This document shows positions 1 to 9,052 of a DNA stretch of 59,338 bases, piece by piece (within the stretch, counting starts at the first letter, position 1; each line of letters opens with the position of its first letter). A program made the position numbers and the translations under genes. The notes under the pieces were generated by a model that made no database searches, was not told the DNA's origin, and saw only the letters and a list, made by a program, of their open reading frames with translations. Source of the stretch: Saccharopolyspora spinosa NRRL 18395 (GTDB lineage: Bacteria; Actinomycetota; Actinomycetes; Mycobacteriales; Pseudonocardiaceae); contig NZ_GL877879.1 in assembly GCF_000194155.1 (NCBI RefSeq), positions 942,412 through 1,001,749 of the forward strand, given 5' to 3'.

Positions 1-265
1 CAGATAGGGTCGGCGCGAGATCGACACCAGGGCGCGTGCGGGTGTAGCGTCCGAAGAGTCGGCGGAGTTGCAACAACTACGCCGGAAGAACGTAGAACCA
101 GGGCGTGACAACGCGACTCTCAAAGCAGCGTCGGCTTTCTTCGCGGCCGGGATCGAGGCCACATCGCTGATCGCGGAGTTCATTGCAGAACACCAGGACC
201 TCCACAAGGTGGGCCTGTGGTGGGGTGTCGAATCGATCCGTGCCGCGCTCCTGAACTTGGTATGA
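1..265 (+). pseudogene. IS3-family transposase remnant (orfA end / orfB start)
   Basis: The reading frame is open at the left window edge and ends with TGA at 263-265. Its translation carries the coiled-coil tail typical of IS3-family orfA (EESAELQQLRRKN, then NATLKAASAFFA). It runs directly into text resembling the start of orfB (SLIAEFIAEHQDL, then GVESIRAALL). The catalytic DDE region is missing, so this cannot be an active transposase. The assignment rests on the LKAAS-FFA signature of IS3 helper proteins. Confidence 0.6.
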
Positions 266-761
266 ATGCCCGACGCCCCGCGCAGCGGTCATACAAGTGA
301 ACGTCTCCGGCCCCACCTGGACGATTCGTCTTGAGCGAGCTTGGCAAATCCAGCCAAAAACCCCCCTCCCCGGCCTCCGGAACCCGCCGTGGGGCCGCCA
401 GCAGAAACCAACGTTCCTAGCCAAACATCGCCCCTCACGGATTCTCGTCATGCGCGCGTTCGGCGTCGCACCCGCGACATCAGAGCGACACTGCCAGCAA
501 AACACGACATTCCACCGGGGAAGCCCGGCAAGTGTGCCCCCTTAACCCTGCCAATAGAAGAAAAGGGGCATCGGTCTCTCTCCGGCTCCAAAGCTCGGAG
601 CCGACCGCTCGGCCCGTGAGTCGTTTCTGGTAAAACGTGATCGCGTCAGGTTGCCGCAGTAACCTCCGTCGGCCATCACCCTACGACCAGCGAGTTTCCC
701 AGTGATGCCGGAGACCGGTAGACGGTTGTGCCTTTTGGCGGAGATCTGCGAGCGGACGGAT
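266..761. other. No gene recognised
   Basis: About 500 bp between two transposase remnants. Short frames exist on both strands, but none has recognisable motifs or a convincing ribosome binding site. I see no repeats or strong hairpins here. Confidence 0.5.
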
Positions 762-890
762 TCAAGCGGTCGTGGCAACACCGCTTGTTTGGGGCGATTG
801 TAGGTGATGTTCGAGGATCTCGGCAGGGGTTTTCCATCCGAGTACCTTGCGGGGCCGGTTGTTGAGGGTGGTGGCGATCGCACTGCGGCG
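762..890 (-). pseudogene. IS30-family transposase C-terminal remnant
   Basis: The minus-strand translation contains NNRPRKVLGWKTPAEIL, a signature of the C-terminus of IS30-family transposases (NxRPRKxLGWxTP). It is followed by a short tail and a stop at 762-764. Upstream of about 890 the frame no longer resembles IS30, so only the last 40 or so residues survive. Another IS30 piece lies at 11905-12012. Confidence 0.7.
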
Positions 891-959
891 CGCGATCCGC
901 AGCACCCGCACCGCCTCGACCGCCCCGTCCCGGCTCTTGGGGATAGCCCACAGCAAAGC

Positions 960-1669
960 ACCTGAATGTTTACCGCCCGGCACCGTATGAGACCAGGACC
1001 GGCACCACTCGGACCCGGCGCCACAACCGGAAGAAGGAGGTGGTCACGCAACGCGGGTTTCTCAATCTGGAACTCAATTACGAAGACATCGCCGAGTTCA
1101 CCTACAAGCCCAGGAAATGCCAGCGCTCCTACCGCGTCGTGGTCGGGCGCAAGAACATCAGCCGCACCAAGGGCGAGAACGTCCTCATCGAGGAGATCCG
1201 TTACTTCTTCTACATCACCACCTACACCGCCGGCACCCACACCCCGGCGCAGATCGTCGAACTGGCAGGCGAGCGCTGCGACCAGGAGAACATCGTCGGC
1301 CAGCTCAAATCCGGCCTGGGTGCCCTGCACGCCCCCGTGGACAACCTGCACAGCAACTGGGCCTACATGCCCATCGCCGCGCTCGCCTGGAACATCAAAT
1401 CCTGGTACGCGATGATGATGCACCGCACACGAGATCGCCACGCCTACGTCCGCATGGAGTTCAAGCGGTTCCTCGATACCATCATCCGCATCCCTGACAT
1501 GGTCATCGTCCGGGCCCGCGGCATCGTCATACGCCTGGTCGCCTACACCCTCGGCCTGGACCGGTTCTTCAGCGCCTGGGCCACCACCGAGCGCATCCGG
1601 TTCGGCTTCGACCGACCAGAGCACCAGCCGCGCCACCAGCGCACCGTCGCCCACCCGCGACGGCGATAG
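960..1669 (+). pseudogene. IS1380-family transposase, C-terminal fragment
   Basis: About 235 residues resemble the C-terminal half of IS1380-family DDE transposases: RGFLNLELNYEDIAEF, then ERCDQENIVGQLKSGLGAL, then WAYMPIAALAWNIKSW. The normal ~460-residue protein is truncated at its N-terminus, so the first catalytic Asp is missing. The frame can be followed upstream to about 960 without a start codon in a sensible place. It ends in a normal TAG at 1667-1669. The element abuts the truncated LuxR copy that begins at 1702. Confidence 0.75.
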
Positions 1670-1695
1670 CCCATGCCCATCGCCGAAAAACCAGC

Positions 1696-2088
1696 ATGCG
1701 AAACCCTCGGTTCGGCTTCTACGCCTTTAATCAGCTATACGCGGAATGTGAAACGCGGGCTCGGAGATCACCCGGGGATAGTGCGTTTGATGCTGCTTAT
1801 GAACAGGGCGCGCAGTTGACTATTCGTCGTGCCGTCGGCGAGGCCCTCGGTGAGAAAACGAAGCCGTCCACAACGGTTTCTGCCCCTGCCGCGTCCGCGG
1901 AACCATCGCTCACTCGCCGTGAACGCGAAACTGCCATGCTCGTTGCCAAAGGCATGTCCAACAAAGGTATTGCAGAACAACTCGTCATTTCACCGCGCAC
2001 TGTCGAGTGCCATGTCGAGCATATTCTGGTCAAACTCGGTTTCAACACTCGCACCCAAATCGCCACCTGGGTGAGGCAAAAATTCTAG
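1696..2088 (+). pseudogene. Truncated 3' copy of the LAL/LuxR regulator at 3017-5356
   Basis: Codes for 130 residues, almost all identical to the last 129 residues of the regulator at 3017-5356, including the complete C-terminal LuxR helix-turn-helix (SLTRRERETAMLVAKGMSN, then ISPRTVECHVEHIL). The ATPase and TPR parts are absent. The identity starts abruptly at 1702 and continues past the stop codon to about 2179. The fragment could be translated as a free LuxR DNA-binding domain from ATG 1696, but I see no good ribosome binding site and call it a pseudogene. Confidence 0.75.
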
Positions 2089-2179
2089 TCTCTCGCCTCC
2101 TCGCCTCCTCTCGTCTCCCGGCCTCGATCTTTCGTGATGTTGACCGGTCGATCTTGGTGGCCGTGTTGTTTGAAAATCG
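1702..2179 (+). repeat. Direct repeat, left copy (~478 bp)
   Basis: The sequence matches 4970-5446 with only a handful of mismatches and one single-base gap. The match begins in the middle of the regulator coding sequence and ends in the 3' untranslated region at the shared text gaaaatcg. The two copies are in the same orientation, 3268 bp apart. Confidence 0.9.
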
Positions 2180-3016
2180 ATGCATCGCCGTCCGCGCGCT
2201 GGGTAGGTCTCGCGTTTTGAAATCATGCCAGGCGCCTTCACACGTCGACTGAGCCTTGAGAGCAGTCACGGAGCGGGTACGCATAATTACGAGAACCTCG
2301 GCGCACCTCCAGTCTGGGCGTGCACGCGAGTTGATCCGCGCAGGTCAACAGCCATCGGCGTATGACGGGCTTACCGTCCGGCGTGATCGCGTCTCCTGCT
2401 GGTCCACTTTGTCAACTCGCTGCCGCCCACGTCTTTGCTGCCCGGCAACGCTGGCCGATGACCGACCGCGAGAAAGACCGGAAAAATCACCCTCCGTCAC
2501 CAACTCGCCACCGTGCGCCATGATCAGTGATCAGGAAACCTGAAACAGACCGAGGTGAGTCGGTTTCCCTAAACAGCTTGCCTCCGGGTCGGCAGCCCGT
2601 TGCCGCCACGGGGGTTCCGCCGGTTTCGTTTCGGGGGCACGTACACCAGTTGGCTTGGTTTCCGTTGCCGCACAACGAGTCTCGGTCGCAACGCCGCCGC
2701 AGCGCCTTACGGGTCATGGCGCCACCCGGTCAACGCGCACAACTCGTCCGAGATCGCGGCCCTGCCGGTCTCGGATGCTGACCGGTAGCGCGTGACGCTC
2801 TGCCTGTCACCGCCTGACGCTGACCCATCGTCCAATCCCATCAGCGCGATGAGCCACCCCGACCACCGCGGATCGGCGACATGCCGGTACGCGGGCATCC
2901 GTCCGTGAGGCAACGACTCATTCACGCGGGCGTTTTCGAAGAGCCCACGCGTGACATTGACTTGACCACGTCCTCCAGTACTATGGAGGGTTGAACTAGA
3001 TTCTCTGGTGGTTTTG
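2180..3016. other. No gene recognised; upstream region of the LAL regulator
   Basis: About 840 bp with only short frames. A minus-strand frame of 109 codons (2707-3036) has unremarkable composition and overlaps the regulator start, so I do not call it. The last 100 bases are comparatively AT-rich and probably hold the regulator promoter. I cannot assign -35 and -10 boxes with confidence. Confidence 0.4.
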
Positions 3017-5356
3017 ATGGTCAGTGTGTCGGGCACTCTGCCGGGGGAACCGACGAGCTTTGTGGGCCGACGGCAGGCTGTGGCGGAAGTTAAGCGATTG
3101 ATGTCAGCGTCGCGGTTGGTAACGTTGACTGGCGCTGGCGGCGTGGGTAAGTCGCGGCTCGCGCTGCGGGTAGCTCGGGATGTTCGGCGGACTTTCCCGC
3201 AAGGGGCGTGGTTGATCGAGTTAGCGAAGCTGCAGGACCCATCGTTACTGTATCACGCCCTATTTGAGGCGTTGGAGTTACGTAACCGTTCGACGCGCGC
3301 GTTGGACGCGGTGTTGATCGAGTACTTGGCGGATAAGCGTCTGCTTCTCGTTTTGGATAACTGCGAGCATCTGCTCGATGCCTGCAGCGAGCTCGTCAGC
3401 AGGCTGCTGCCCGCTGCCCCCGGCGTGCGATTTTTGGTCACCAGCCGGCAATCACTGGGTGTGGCGGGCGAGCACGTTTGGCCGGTGCCGTCCTTGTCGG
3501 TGCCCGATGTGACCAGCACGAACAACAATGGCGAACTGACGGTCAACGCCCCACGGCAGGGCTCACAGTACGAGTCGCTCACATTGTTTGAGAAACGTGC
3601 TACCGCGGTGCTGCCCGGTTTCGAGCTGAGTGGGGATAACGAGATTGCCGTGACGCGGCTGTGTCAGCGGTTGGATGGTTTGCCATTAGCTATCGAGTTG
3701 GCCGCCGTGCAGATGCGAGTGTTGTCGGTAGAGGAAATTGTGGCCCGGTTGGAGGACCGGTACCGACTACTGACGAGCGGCAATCGAGGCGCTTTGCCTC
3801 GCCACCAGACGTTGCGGGCAGCAGTGGAGTGGAGTTTCGATCTATGCTCGGAGCAGGAGCGGGTCTTGTGGGCTCGGTTGTCGGTGTTCGCCGGGGGATT
3901 CGATCTGGAGGCCGCGGAAAGCGTCTGCGCGGATGAGGGGATGAACGCGCAGGACGTGTTCACCGGAGTGGCGGGGCTGGTGCAAAAGTCGGTTCTTACT
4001 CGCGAGAAGGGAATAGGCTCTCCGGCGCGGTATCGGATGTTGGAGACGATTCGACAGTTTGGACACGAGCGGCTTGTCGACAACGGCAAGGAATTGATAG
4101 TGCGCCGCCAACACCGGGATCATTATTTTCGTTTCGCGGAGCAGCTTTACGCCGGTTGCTTCGGCCCCGATCAGAAGCCGTGGAGCCAACGTCTCAGACT
4201 CGATAGACCTAACCTTTGGAGGGCACTCGACTTTTGCCTGACCGAACCGGGCGAATCCCGCGCCGCGATACGCATGGCAGCGGCACTATGGTATTACTGG
4301 ATCGCGTGCGGTTGCCTGCGTGACGGACGTTACTGGCTGGGACGAGCACTCGCGAAACATACGCAGCCCGACCGGGACCGCGCCTGGGCGCTCTGTATTA
4401 ATGGCTATATTGCCGGCCTGCAAGGGGACATCGCGCAGAGCATCGTGCTTCTCGACGAGAGTTGTGCACTAGCGCGCCAGAGCGGCGACGAACGGGTGCT
4501 GGCGCATGCGACGCAGTTCTTGGGCATGACCTTCCTGTTGAAAGGTGATCTCGCGACCGCGACGACGATGTGGGACCGGCCACTCGCCGAGCATCGGGCG
4601 TTGGACGAACTGAACTGCCTTACCGGTATTGCATACATGCACCGATCGTTGGCCGCCGCCTGCCTAGGGGATCTCGACAGTGCTACCGATATCCTCCGCG
4701 AGTGTCAGAAATTCTGCGCAGCGCATGGCGAGCAATGGGTAATGTCCTGGACTCTGTGGGCGATTTCCTTTGCTCGGTTGCTCGACGGCGACCTCAGCGA
4801 AGCACGCGCACGCATACGGGAGGCGCTTGGGATCATGCAGAATCTCGATGATTTGTTGGGCCAGCCGGCTTGTCTCGACGTGGCGGCCGTGATCAGCGCT
4901 AGTGAAGGCGACGTCACACAATTTGCGCGGCTGCTTGGAGCAAGCGACGCGATGTGGCGGCCGATCGGTAACCCTCGGTTCGGCTTCTACGCCTTTAATC
5001 AGCTATACGCGGAATGTGAAACGCGGGCTCGGAGATCACTCGGGGATAGTGCGTTTGATGCTGCTTATGAACAAGGCGCGCAGTTGACTATTCGTCGTGC
5101 CGTCGGCGAGGCCCTCGGTGAGAAAACGAAGCCGTCCACAACGGTTTCTGCCCCTGCCGCGTCCGCGGAACCATCGCTCACTCGCCGTGAACGCGAAACT
5201 GCCATGCTCGTTGCCAAAGGCATGTCCAACAAAGGTATTGCAGAACAACTCGTCATTTCACCGCGCACTGTCGAGTGCCATGTCGAGCATATTCTGGTCA
5301 AACTCGGTTTCAACACTCGCACCCAAATCGCCACCTGGGTGAGGCAAGAATTCTAG
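3017..5356 (+). CDS. AfsR/LAL-type ATPase transcriptional regulator with LuxR helix-turn-helix
   Basis: A 779-residue regulator. The NB-ARC-type ATPase has a Walker A loop GAGGVGKS at residues 39-46 and a Walker B-like segment LLLVLDNCEH near residue 110. A TPR-like helical region follows from about residue 390 to 650. A LuxR-type DNA-binding domain occupies the last 65 residues (LTRRERE, then MSNKGIAEQLVISPRTV). I chose ATG 3017 because GGTGG lies five bases upstream; a GTG at 3008 is possible. Codon use is visibly less GC-rich at third positions than in the biosynthetic genes, which suggests separate ancestry. Such proteins usually activate secondary-metabolite genes, but the nearest intact cluster is over 7 kb away and on the other strand, so no target is assigned. 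A partial copy of its 3' end lies at 1702-2179. Confidence 0.88.
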   Translation: MVSVSGTLPGEPTSFVGRRQAVAEVKRLMSASRLVTLTGAGGVGKSRLALRVARDVRRTFPQGAWLIELAKLQDPSLLYHALFEALELRNRSTRALDAVLIEYLADKRLLLVLDNCEHLLDACSELVSRLLPAAPGVRFLVTSRQSLGVAGEHVWPVPSLSVPDVTSTNNNGELTVNAPRQGSQYESLTLFEKRATAVLPGFELSGDNEIAVTRLCQRLDGLPLAIELAAVQMRVLSVEEIVARLEDRYRLLTSGNRGALPRHQTLRAAVEWSFDLCSEQERVLWARLSVFAGGFDLEAAESVCADEGMNAQDVFTGVAGLVQKSVLTREKGIGSPARYRMLETIRQFGHERLVDNGKELIVRRQHRDHYFRFAEQLYAGCFGPDQKPWSQRLRLDRPNLWRALDFCLTEPGESRAAIRMAAALWYYWIACGCLRDGRYWLGRALAKHTQPDRDRAWALCINGYIAGLQGDIAQSIVLLDESCALARQSGDERVLAHATQFLGMTFLLKGDLATATTMWDRPLAEHRALDELNCLTGIAYMHRSLAAACLGDLDSATDILRECQKFCAAHGEQWVMSWTLWAISFARLLDGDLSEARARIREALGIMQNLDDLLGQPACLDVAAVISASEGDVTQFARLLGASDAMWRPIGNPRFGFYAFNQLYAECETRARRSLGDSAFDAAYEQGAQLTIRRAVGEALGEKTKPSTTVSAPAASAEPSLTRRERETAMLVAKGMSNKGIAEQLVISPRTVECHVEHILVKLGFNTRTQIATWVRQEF

Positions 5357-5446
5357 TCTCTCGCCTCCTCGCCTCCTCTCGTCTCCCGGCCTCGATCTTT
5401 CGTGATCTTGACCGGTCGCTCTTGGTGGCCGTGTTTTTGAAAATCG
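4970..5446 (+). repeat. Direct repeat, right copy (~478 bp)
   Basis: This is the parent copy of the repeat at 1702-2179. It covers the last 129 codons of the LAL regulator plus about 90 bp of downstream sequence. At its right end it runs straight into an IS3 remnant. Confidence 0.9.
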
Positions 5447-5825
5447 GCCGAGCAAATCGAGTTGGAGAAGCTTCGCCACCAGAACGAGAAATTGAAAGGC
5501 GGCTTGACGAAGACCCGGATGGCATTGGACGACATCATGGGAAAACGCGCGCGCTCTTGGAAGGTCCTCCCGAGAGCGCGGAGAACGACGAGCCGCCGAC
5601 GACATCATGACCACCGCGTTCTCCGACCTGCGTGCCGCCCAGATTTCGGTGCAGAAATCGTGCGTGCTGCCCGGGATTTCTCGGGCGACGCACTAATATA
5701 GGCACGTCAACCCGAAAGGTGTGACGCATGGCCCCTGACCGCCTCGGAAGCCACCGCCAAAGGCTTTGTCCGGTGCCGAACGGGCGCAGGTGACCGACCT
5801 GCTCAACAGTCCTGTCTCATTTGAC
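5447..5825 (+). pseudogene. IS3-family remnant (orfA C-terminus and orfB N-terminus)
   Basis: Three pieces in different frames resemble one IS3-type element. EKLRHQNEKLKGGLTKTRMAL is the orfA coiled coil and KTRALLEGPPESAEND its tail. SCVLPGISRATH, then YRHVNPKGVTHGP and ALSGAERAQVTDLLNS, belong to the start of orfB. An in-frame stop and at least one frameshift separate them, and the DDE domain is missing. It is dead and directly adjoins the repeat copy ending at 5446. Confidence 0.65.
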
Positions 5826-5883
5826 TTGACAACTACTGCGGCACTCCCCGCGCCCCACACACGTTGTTGTTTCTGGCGCTTAC

Positions 5884-6051
5884 TGCGTGGTCGACCTCGC
5901 TGTGGGCCACGGCCCACAGCGCCCAGGAACGCCAGTACATATCACCAAGCTGCTTGGTCATGGACAAGCATTCCTGGAGCACTTCGAGCCCGCGCTCGCG
6001 CTGGTTGTTGAGTCCAAAGGTCCACCCGAGGGAGAACAGGGTAGCCAGTTC
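5884..6051 (-). pseudogene. Fragment of another LAL/AfsR-type regulator (TPR region)
   Basis: The minus-strand translation includes LATLFSLGWTFGLNNQRERG and LQECLSMTKQLGDMYWRSWA, which resemble the helical repeat region of actinobacterial LAL regulators (LGMALG...RALEVLEECL...YRSWALW). Only about 55 residues survive, with no ATPase or DNA-binding part. It is not a copy of the regulator at 3017-5356. Short length keeps confidence moderate. Confidence 0.5.
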
Positions 6052-6303
6052 GTCGCGCAGTACTCCGGCCGCGCGGAGGAGGAGATCGAGAAGGCCCGCA
6101 CGCGCCACCCACAGCAGGCAGACCGGCTCTACCACAGCTTCTCGTTGCTCACCTCGACCCACGAGCGCATGGAGTTCGAGCTCGTGTACCGCTCGCACGC
6201 CCGGCAGCTGCTGGAGCGGGTAGCCGCTGGCCAGGACACCCGAACGGGCACCGCAGCCGAGGTCTGCTGCGCGATGCGCGATGTCAGCCTGATCTCCCCA
6301 ATG
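6045..6303 (+). pseudogene. Fragment of a conserved actinobacterial hypothetical protein
   Basis: About 85 plus-strand residues have the composition of a real protein: AEEEIEKARTRHPQQADRLY, SFSLLTSTHERMEFELVYRS, then GTAAEVCCAMRDVSLISPM. I recall similar proteins of unknown function in streptomycetes. The frame runs into the antisense of the pentapeptide gene at about 6303, so the 3' end is lost. There is no start codon with a ribosome binding site. Confidence 0.4.
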
Positions 6304-7441
6304 AAGCGGACTTTTGGAATGTCGCCTCCTCGAACGCGACGGAGTCCTGGAACGTCGCCTCGCCGAAACTGGCTGAGTCCTGGAACGTTGCACCGTCGAA
6401 CGTGGCATGGCCCTGGAAAGTCGCCCTGCGGAACGCGACGTCGCCCTGGAAAGTTGCGCTGCCGAACACAGCGTGGTCCTGGAATGTCGCCTCCTCGAAC
6501 GTGGCGTCGCCCTGGAAGGTCGCCCTGATGAACCAGGCGTCATCCTTGAAGACGACCCCGTCCAACACAGCAGTGTTATGGAAAGTCGCACCGTCGAACC
6601 GAGCAGTGTTATGGAAGGTCGCACCGTCGAATCGGCAAGCGCGGGTTTGGCAGTTCTGCATGTTCCAGTCGATGAGGTTGGCTCCGGTGACGTCGAGGTC
6701 GATGTTGTTCCAAAACTTAGGGTCGGTAGGGTTTCCGTTCTTGTCGTGGTTGGGTCGCAGGTGATCTGTGATTAGGCGCTGTGCTGTGAGACGCACTTTG
6801 AGTTCTTGCCGTGCGCCTTCGACGTTCTGGGCATGGGAACCGGAACCGAGCGCGGTGCGCAGATCCGTGATCACCGACCGGGGGGCCGGTGGTCGCAATC
6901 CGAGACGCCGTGGGCTGGTTGCTGCGGGGCGACCTTGTGCGGTGTTATCTGGCGGAGTGAAGGGCATGCATAGGTAGGAGCAGTAGACGTCGATGATGGT
7001 CTGGCGGTGGCTGGGGTAGGTCTGGCCCAGCCGTTCCAGGGCGTGCAAGCCGGCCAAGCGGACCGGGGCCTTTTCCGAGCCGAGCTGTTCGGTGGCGGCG
7101 GTGTAGAGCTCGGTGATCCGGCGTTCGGTGGCGTCATGCTCGTTCGCGGCCGCGACTCGGGTTCTGTGGTCAAGGTCGAGTTCGGTCGTGCGTTGGCGTC
7201 GGGCGGCCAGCAGAAGCGCGACGGCACCGCCGGTGCCGATCACGATGCTCCCGGCGAGTTTGACCGCCTCCAACCGGATCTTGTCCTGCTCCGTTCCACC
7301 GCCAAACAGGCTGAGCAGGATGAACACGGAAACCGAGGCGGTGATCAGTAGAGCTCCGGCGCCTGCCCAGATGACCCAGGCAGGCATCACCAGTATCGGC
7401 TTTGGGTGCTGACGCTCAGGGTTCGGCTCAGGACCGCTCAT
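6284..7441 (-). CDS. Membrane-anchored pentapeptide-repeat protein, probably 3'-truncated
   Basis: 385 residues. Two hydrophobic segments near residues 17-45 and 62-82 predict an N-terminal membrane hairpin. They are followed by a charged linker and a stretch near residues 120-150 (ITELYTAATEQLGSEKAPVR, then GLHALERLGQ) that recurs in actinobacterial pentapeptide-repeat membrane proteins. From about residue 270 the sequence consists of degenerate five-residue repeats of the form ATFxxxAxFxxATF, predicted to build a right-handed quadrilateral helix. The last seven residues do not fit the repeat and lie where an unrelated plus-strand fragment begins, so I infer that the original 3' end was cut off near 6306 and the gene now stops in foreign DNA. 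Function unknown. Confidence 0.75.
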   Translation of the reverse strand: MSGPEPNPERQHPKPILVMPAWVIWAGAGALLITASVSVFILLSLFGGGTEQDKIRLEAVKLAGSIVIGTGGAVALLLAARRQRTTELDLDHRTRVAAANEHDATERRITELYTAATEQLGSEKAPVRLAGLHALERLGQTYPSHRQTIIDVYCSYLCMPFTPPDNTAQGRPAATSPRRLGLRPPAPRSVITDLRTALGSGSHAQNVEGARQELKVRLTAQRLITDHLRPNHDKNGNPTDPKFWNNIDLDVTGANLIDWNMQNCQTRACRFDGATFHNTARFDGATFHNTAVLDGVVFKDDAWFIRATFQGDATFEEATFQDHAVFGSATFQGDVAFRRATFQGHATFDGATFQDSASFGEATFQDSVAFEEATFQKSASLGRSG

Positions 7442-7493
7442 GATCTACAGGGTGCCGCACATCGGTCGATACCAGACGGGTTTCGGTGAACAT

Positions 7494-7517
7494 TGCGGGT
7501 GCCGATAAATCATCCGC
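7494..7517 (+). repeat. Left terminal inverted repeat of the IS
   Basis: A 24-base terminus that pairs perfectly with 8710-8733. The next base outward does not match on the other side, which fixes the boundary. Confidence 0.9.
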
Positions 7518-7612
7518 ACAGGTCACGGCCTTGATCGCCGCCTCTGGCCAGTGGCCGCCGCTCGCCCCGCGATCTTCACGTGGACAGGGCCCGGGCGGCA
7601 TCATGATCTGTC

Positions 7613-8704
7613 GTGCTGCTGCGCCTGGCCTACCTCACCGCGACCAACACTTTCACGCTCCTTCGTCTGCTGGCGATGAGCGACCGGGACAAAGACATCG
7701 AGATCCTTGCCCTGCGGCACCAACTGCTGGTCCTGCAACGCCAGGTCGGCAAGCCTGCCTTCACCGGCACCGACCGCATCGTGCTCGCCGGTCTGCTCCA
7801 TCACCTCCCGATACATAAGCTGCGGCAACTCCTTCTACTGGTACGCCCAGACACGATCTTGCGCTGGCACCGCGACCTGCTCAACCGGCGCCATCCCGCG
7901 ACCTGCATGCCGAAACGACGCGGACGCCCGCCCACGGTCCGCTCCATCCGCGCCATAGTCCTTCGCCTGGCGCGGGAAAATGTCTCGTCGGGATACCGCA
8001 GAATCCACGGCGAGCTCGCGGCCCTGGGCATCAAGGTCGCCGCCTCCACCGTCTGGGAAATCCTTCGCGAGCACGGCATCCCGCCCGCACCGGAACGCCA
8101 GAGCACCACCTGGGCCGACTTCCTGCGCACCCAGGCCCAGGCACTGCTCGCGTGCGACCTGTTCGAGACCCGCACCCTGACCGGGGCGCGCCTGTACGTC
8201 TTCGCCGCCATCGAACACTCCACGAGACGCATCCGGATCCTCGGCGCCACCGCACACCCCACCGCAGACTGGATCGTGCAGCTCGGACGCAACCTCCTCA
8301 TGGACTTGGAGGACGCAGGCAGCAAGGCCAGATTCTTGATACACGACCGAGACTCCAAGTTCACGGAAGCCTTCGACACTGTGCTGACCGATACCGGCCT
8401 CGAGATCGTCACCAGCGGCATCCGGATGCCCCGGATGAACTCCATCATGGAGCGCTGGATACAGACCAGCCGACACGAACTGCTGGACCGCACCCTCATC
8501 TGGCACCAGCGCCATCTGCTCCATGCCCTGCGCGAGTTCGAGTCGTACTACAACGGGCACCGGCCACACCGAGCCCTGAATCAAGCAGCTCCGCTCCGCC
8601 CGCTACCCGAACCGATCACCGAGCCAGGACAGATCAGAGACCTGGAGATCCGCCGACGAGATCGGCTCGGCGAAACCCTTCACGAGTACCAACATGCAGC
8701 CTGA
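7613..8704 (+). CDS. Integrase-core (rve) DDE transposase
   Basis: A full-length 363-residue transposase. The N-terminal third has a helix-turn-helix-like region (ILALRHQLLVLQRQVGKP) and a basic linker with KRRGRPP. The rve catalytic core follows with a DDE triad visible as the Asp in LLACDLFET, the second Asp in IHDRDSKF and the Glu in MNSIMERWIQTSRHELLD. It ends with YYNGHRPHRALNQ, the usual C-terminal signature of integrase-core IS transposases. Start is GTG 7613; an in-frame alternative is ATG 7676. The gene sits 95 bp from the left terminus and 5 bp from the right. All catalytic residues are present, so the element could be active. Confidence 0.88.
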   Translation: MLLRLAYLTATNTFTLLRLLAMSDRDKDIEILALRHQLLVLQRQVGKPAFTGTDRIVLAGLLHHLPIHKLRQLLLLVRPDTILRWHRDLLNRRHPATCMPKRRGRPPTVRSIRAIVLRLARENVSSGYRRIHGELAALGIKVAASTVWEILREHGIPPAPERQSTTWADFLRTQAQALLACDLFETRTLTGARLYVFAAIEHSTRRIRILGATAHPTADWIVQLGRNLLMDLEDAGSKARFLIHDRDSKFTEAFDTVLTDTGLEIVTSGIRMPRMNSIMERWIQTSRHELLDRTLIWHQRHLLHALREFESYYNGHRPHRALNQAAPLRPLPEPITEPGQIRDLEIRRRDRLGETLHEYQHAA

Positions 8705-8709
8705 ACTGG

Positions 8710-8733
8710 GCGGATGATTTATCGGCACCCGCA
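8710..8733 (-). repeat. Right terminal inverted repeat of the IS
   Basis: Exact reverse complement of 7494-7517. Confidence 0.9.
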
Positions 8734-9002
8734 GTGCCCTGGCCTACGGTCATTTCGTCGCCCGCCGCTTCTGGCAGCACCTGGGGACACCGCAGGGGCT
8801 ACGGAGATCGATCCCCTGCAACCGCCGCTCAAGTTCAACAGCGCGGGCCACCAATGGGCACCATGCGCATGGGCACCGACCGGGCCACATCCGTAGTCAA
8901 CGTTGACGGACTCTCGCATGCCCACCCGAATCTGTGGGTGGTTGGCTCGTCCGTCTTCCCCACCGGCGGTACGGCTAACCCATCATTGACGTTAGCCGTC
9001 CC
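8734..9002 (+). pseudogene. GMC-family oxidoreductase, C-terminal fragment
   Basis: The translation contains GTMRMGTDRATSVVNVDGLS and HPNLWVVGSSVFPTGGTANP, the signature C-terminal region of FAD-dependent GMC oxidoreductases (choline dehydrogenase and glucose oxidase type) with the catalytic-site Asn of GxANPSLT. The fragment begins at the right end of the 7494-8733 element and is cut at 9003 by a second, diverged IS terminus. Only about 85 residues of an expected ~500 remain. Confidence 0.75.
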
Positions 9003-9025
9003 TGTGGGTGCCGATAAGTCATCCG
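9003..9025 (+). repeat. Solo, diverged copy of the IS terminus
   Basis: TGTGGGTGCCGATAAGTCAT followed by CCG matches the left terminus at 7494-7517 with few differences, and homology continues into the adjacent TTGATCACAGCCTTGATC text. It is the end of a related element whose body has been replaced by an IS110 fragment. Confidence 0.7.
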
Positions 9026-9052
9026 TCTTGATCACAGCCTTGATCACTGTTT

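Larger units (their letters stand above)
7494..8733 (+). mobile_element. Intact insertion sequence with perfect 24-bp terminal inverted repeats
   Basis: A 1240-bp element bounded by 24-bp ends that are exact reverse complements of each other (7494-7517 and 8710-8733; outer part TGCGGGTGCCGATAAATC). It encodes one full-length integrase-core transposase. No target-site duplication is evident at the flanks. A diverged version of the same terminus lies alone at 9003-9025. Immediately to its right is the 3' end of a GMC oxidoreductase gene whose 5' part is not on the left flank, so insertion was accompanied or followed by rearrangement. Confidence 0.85.
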
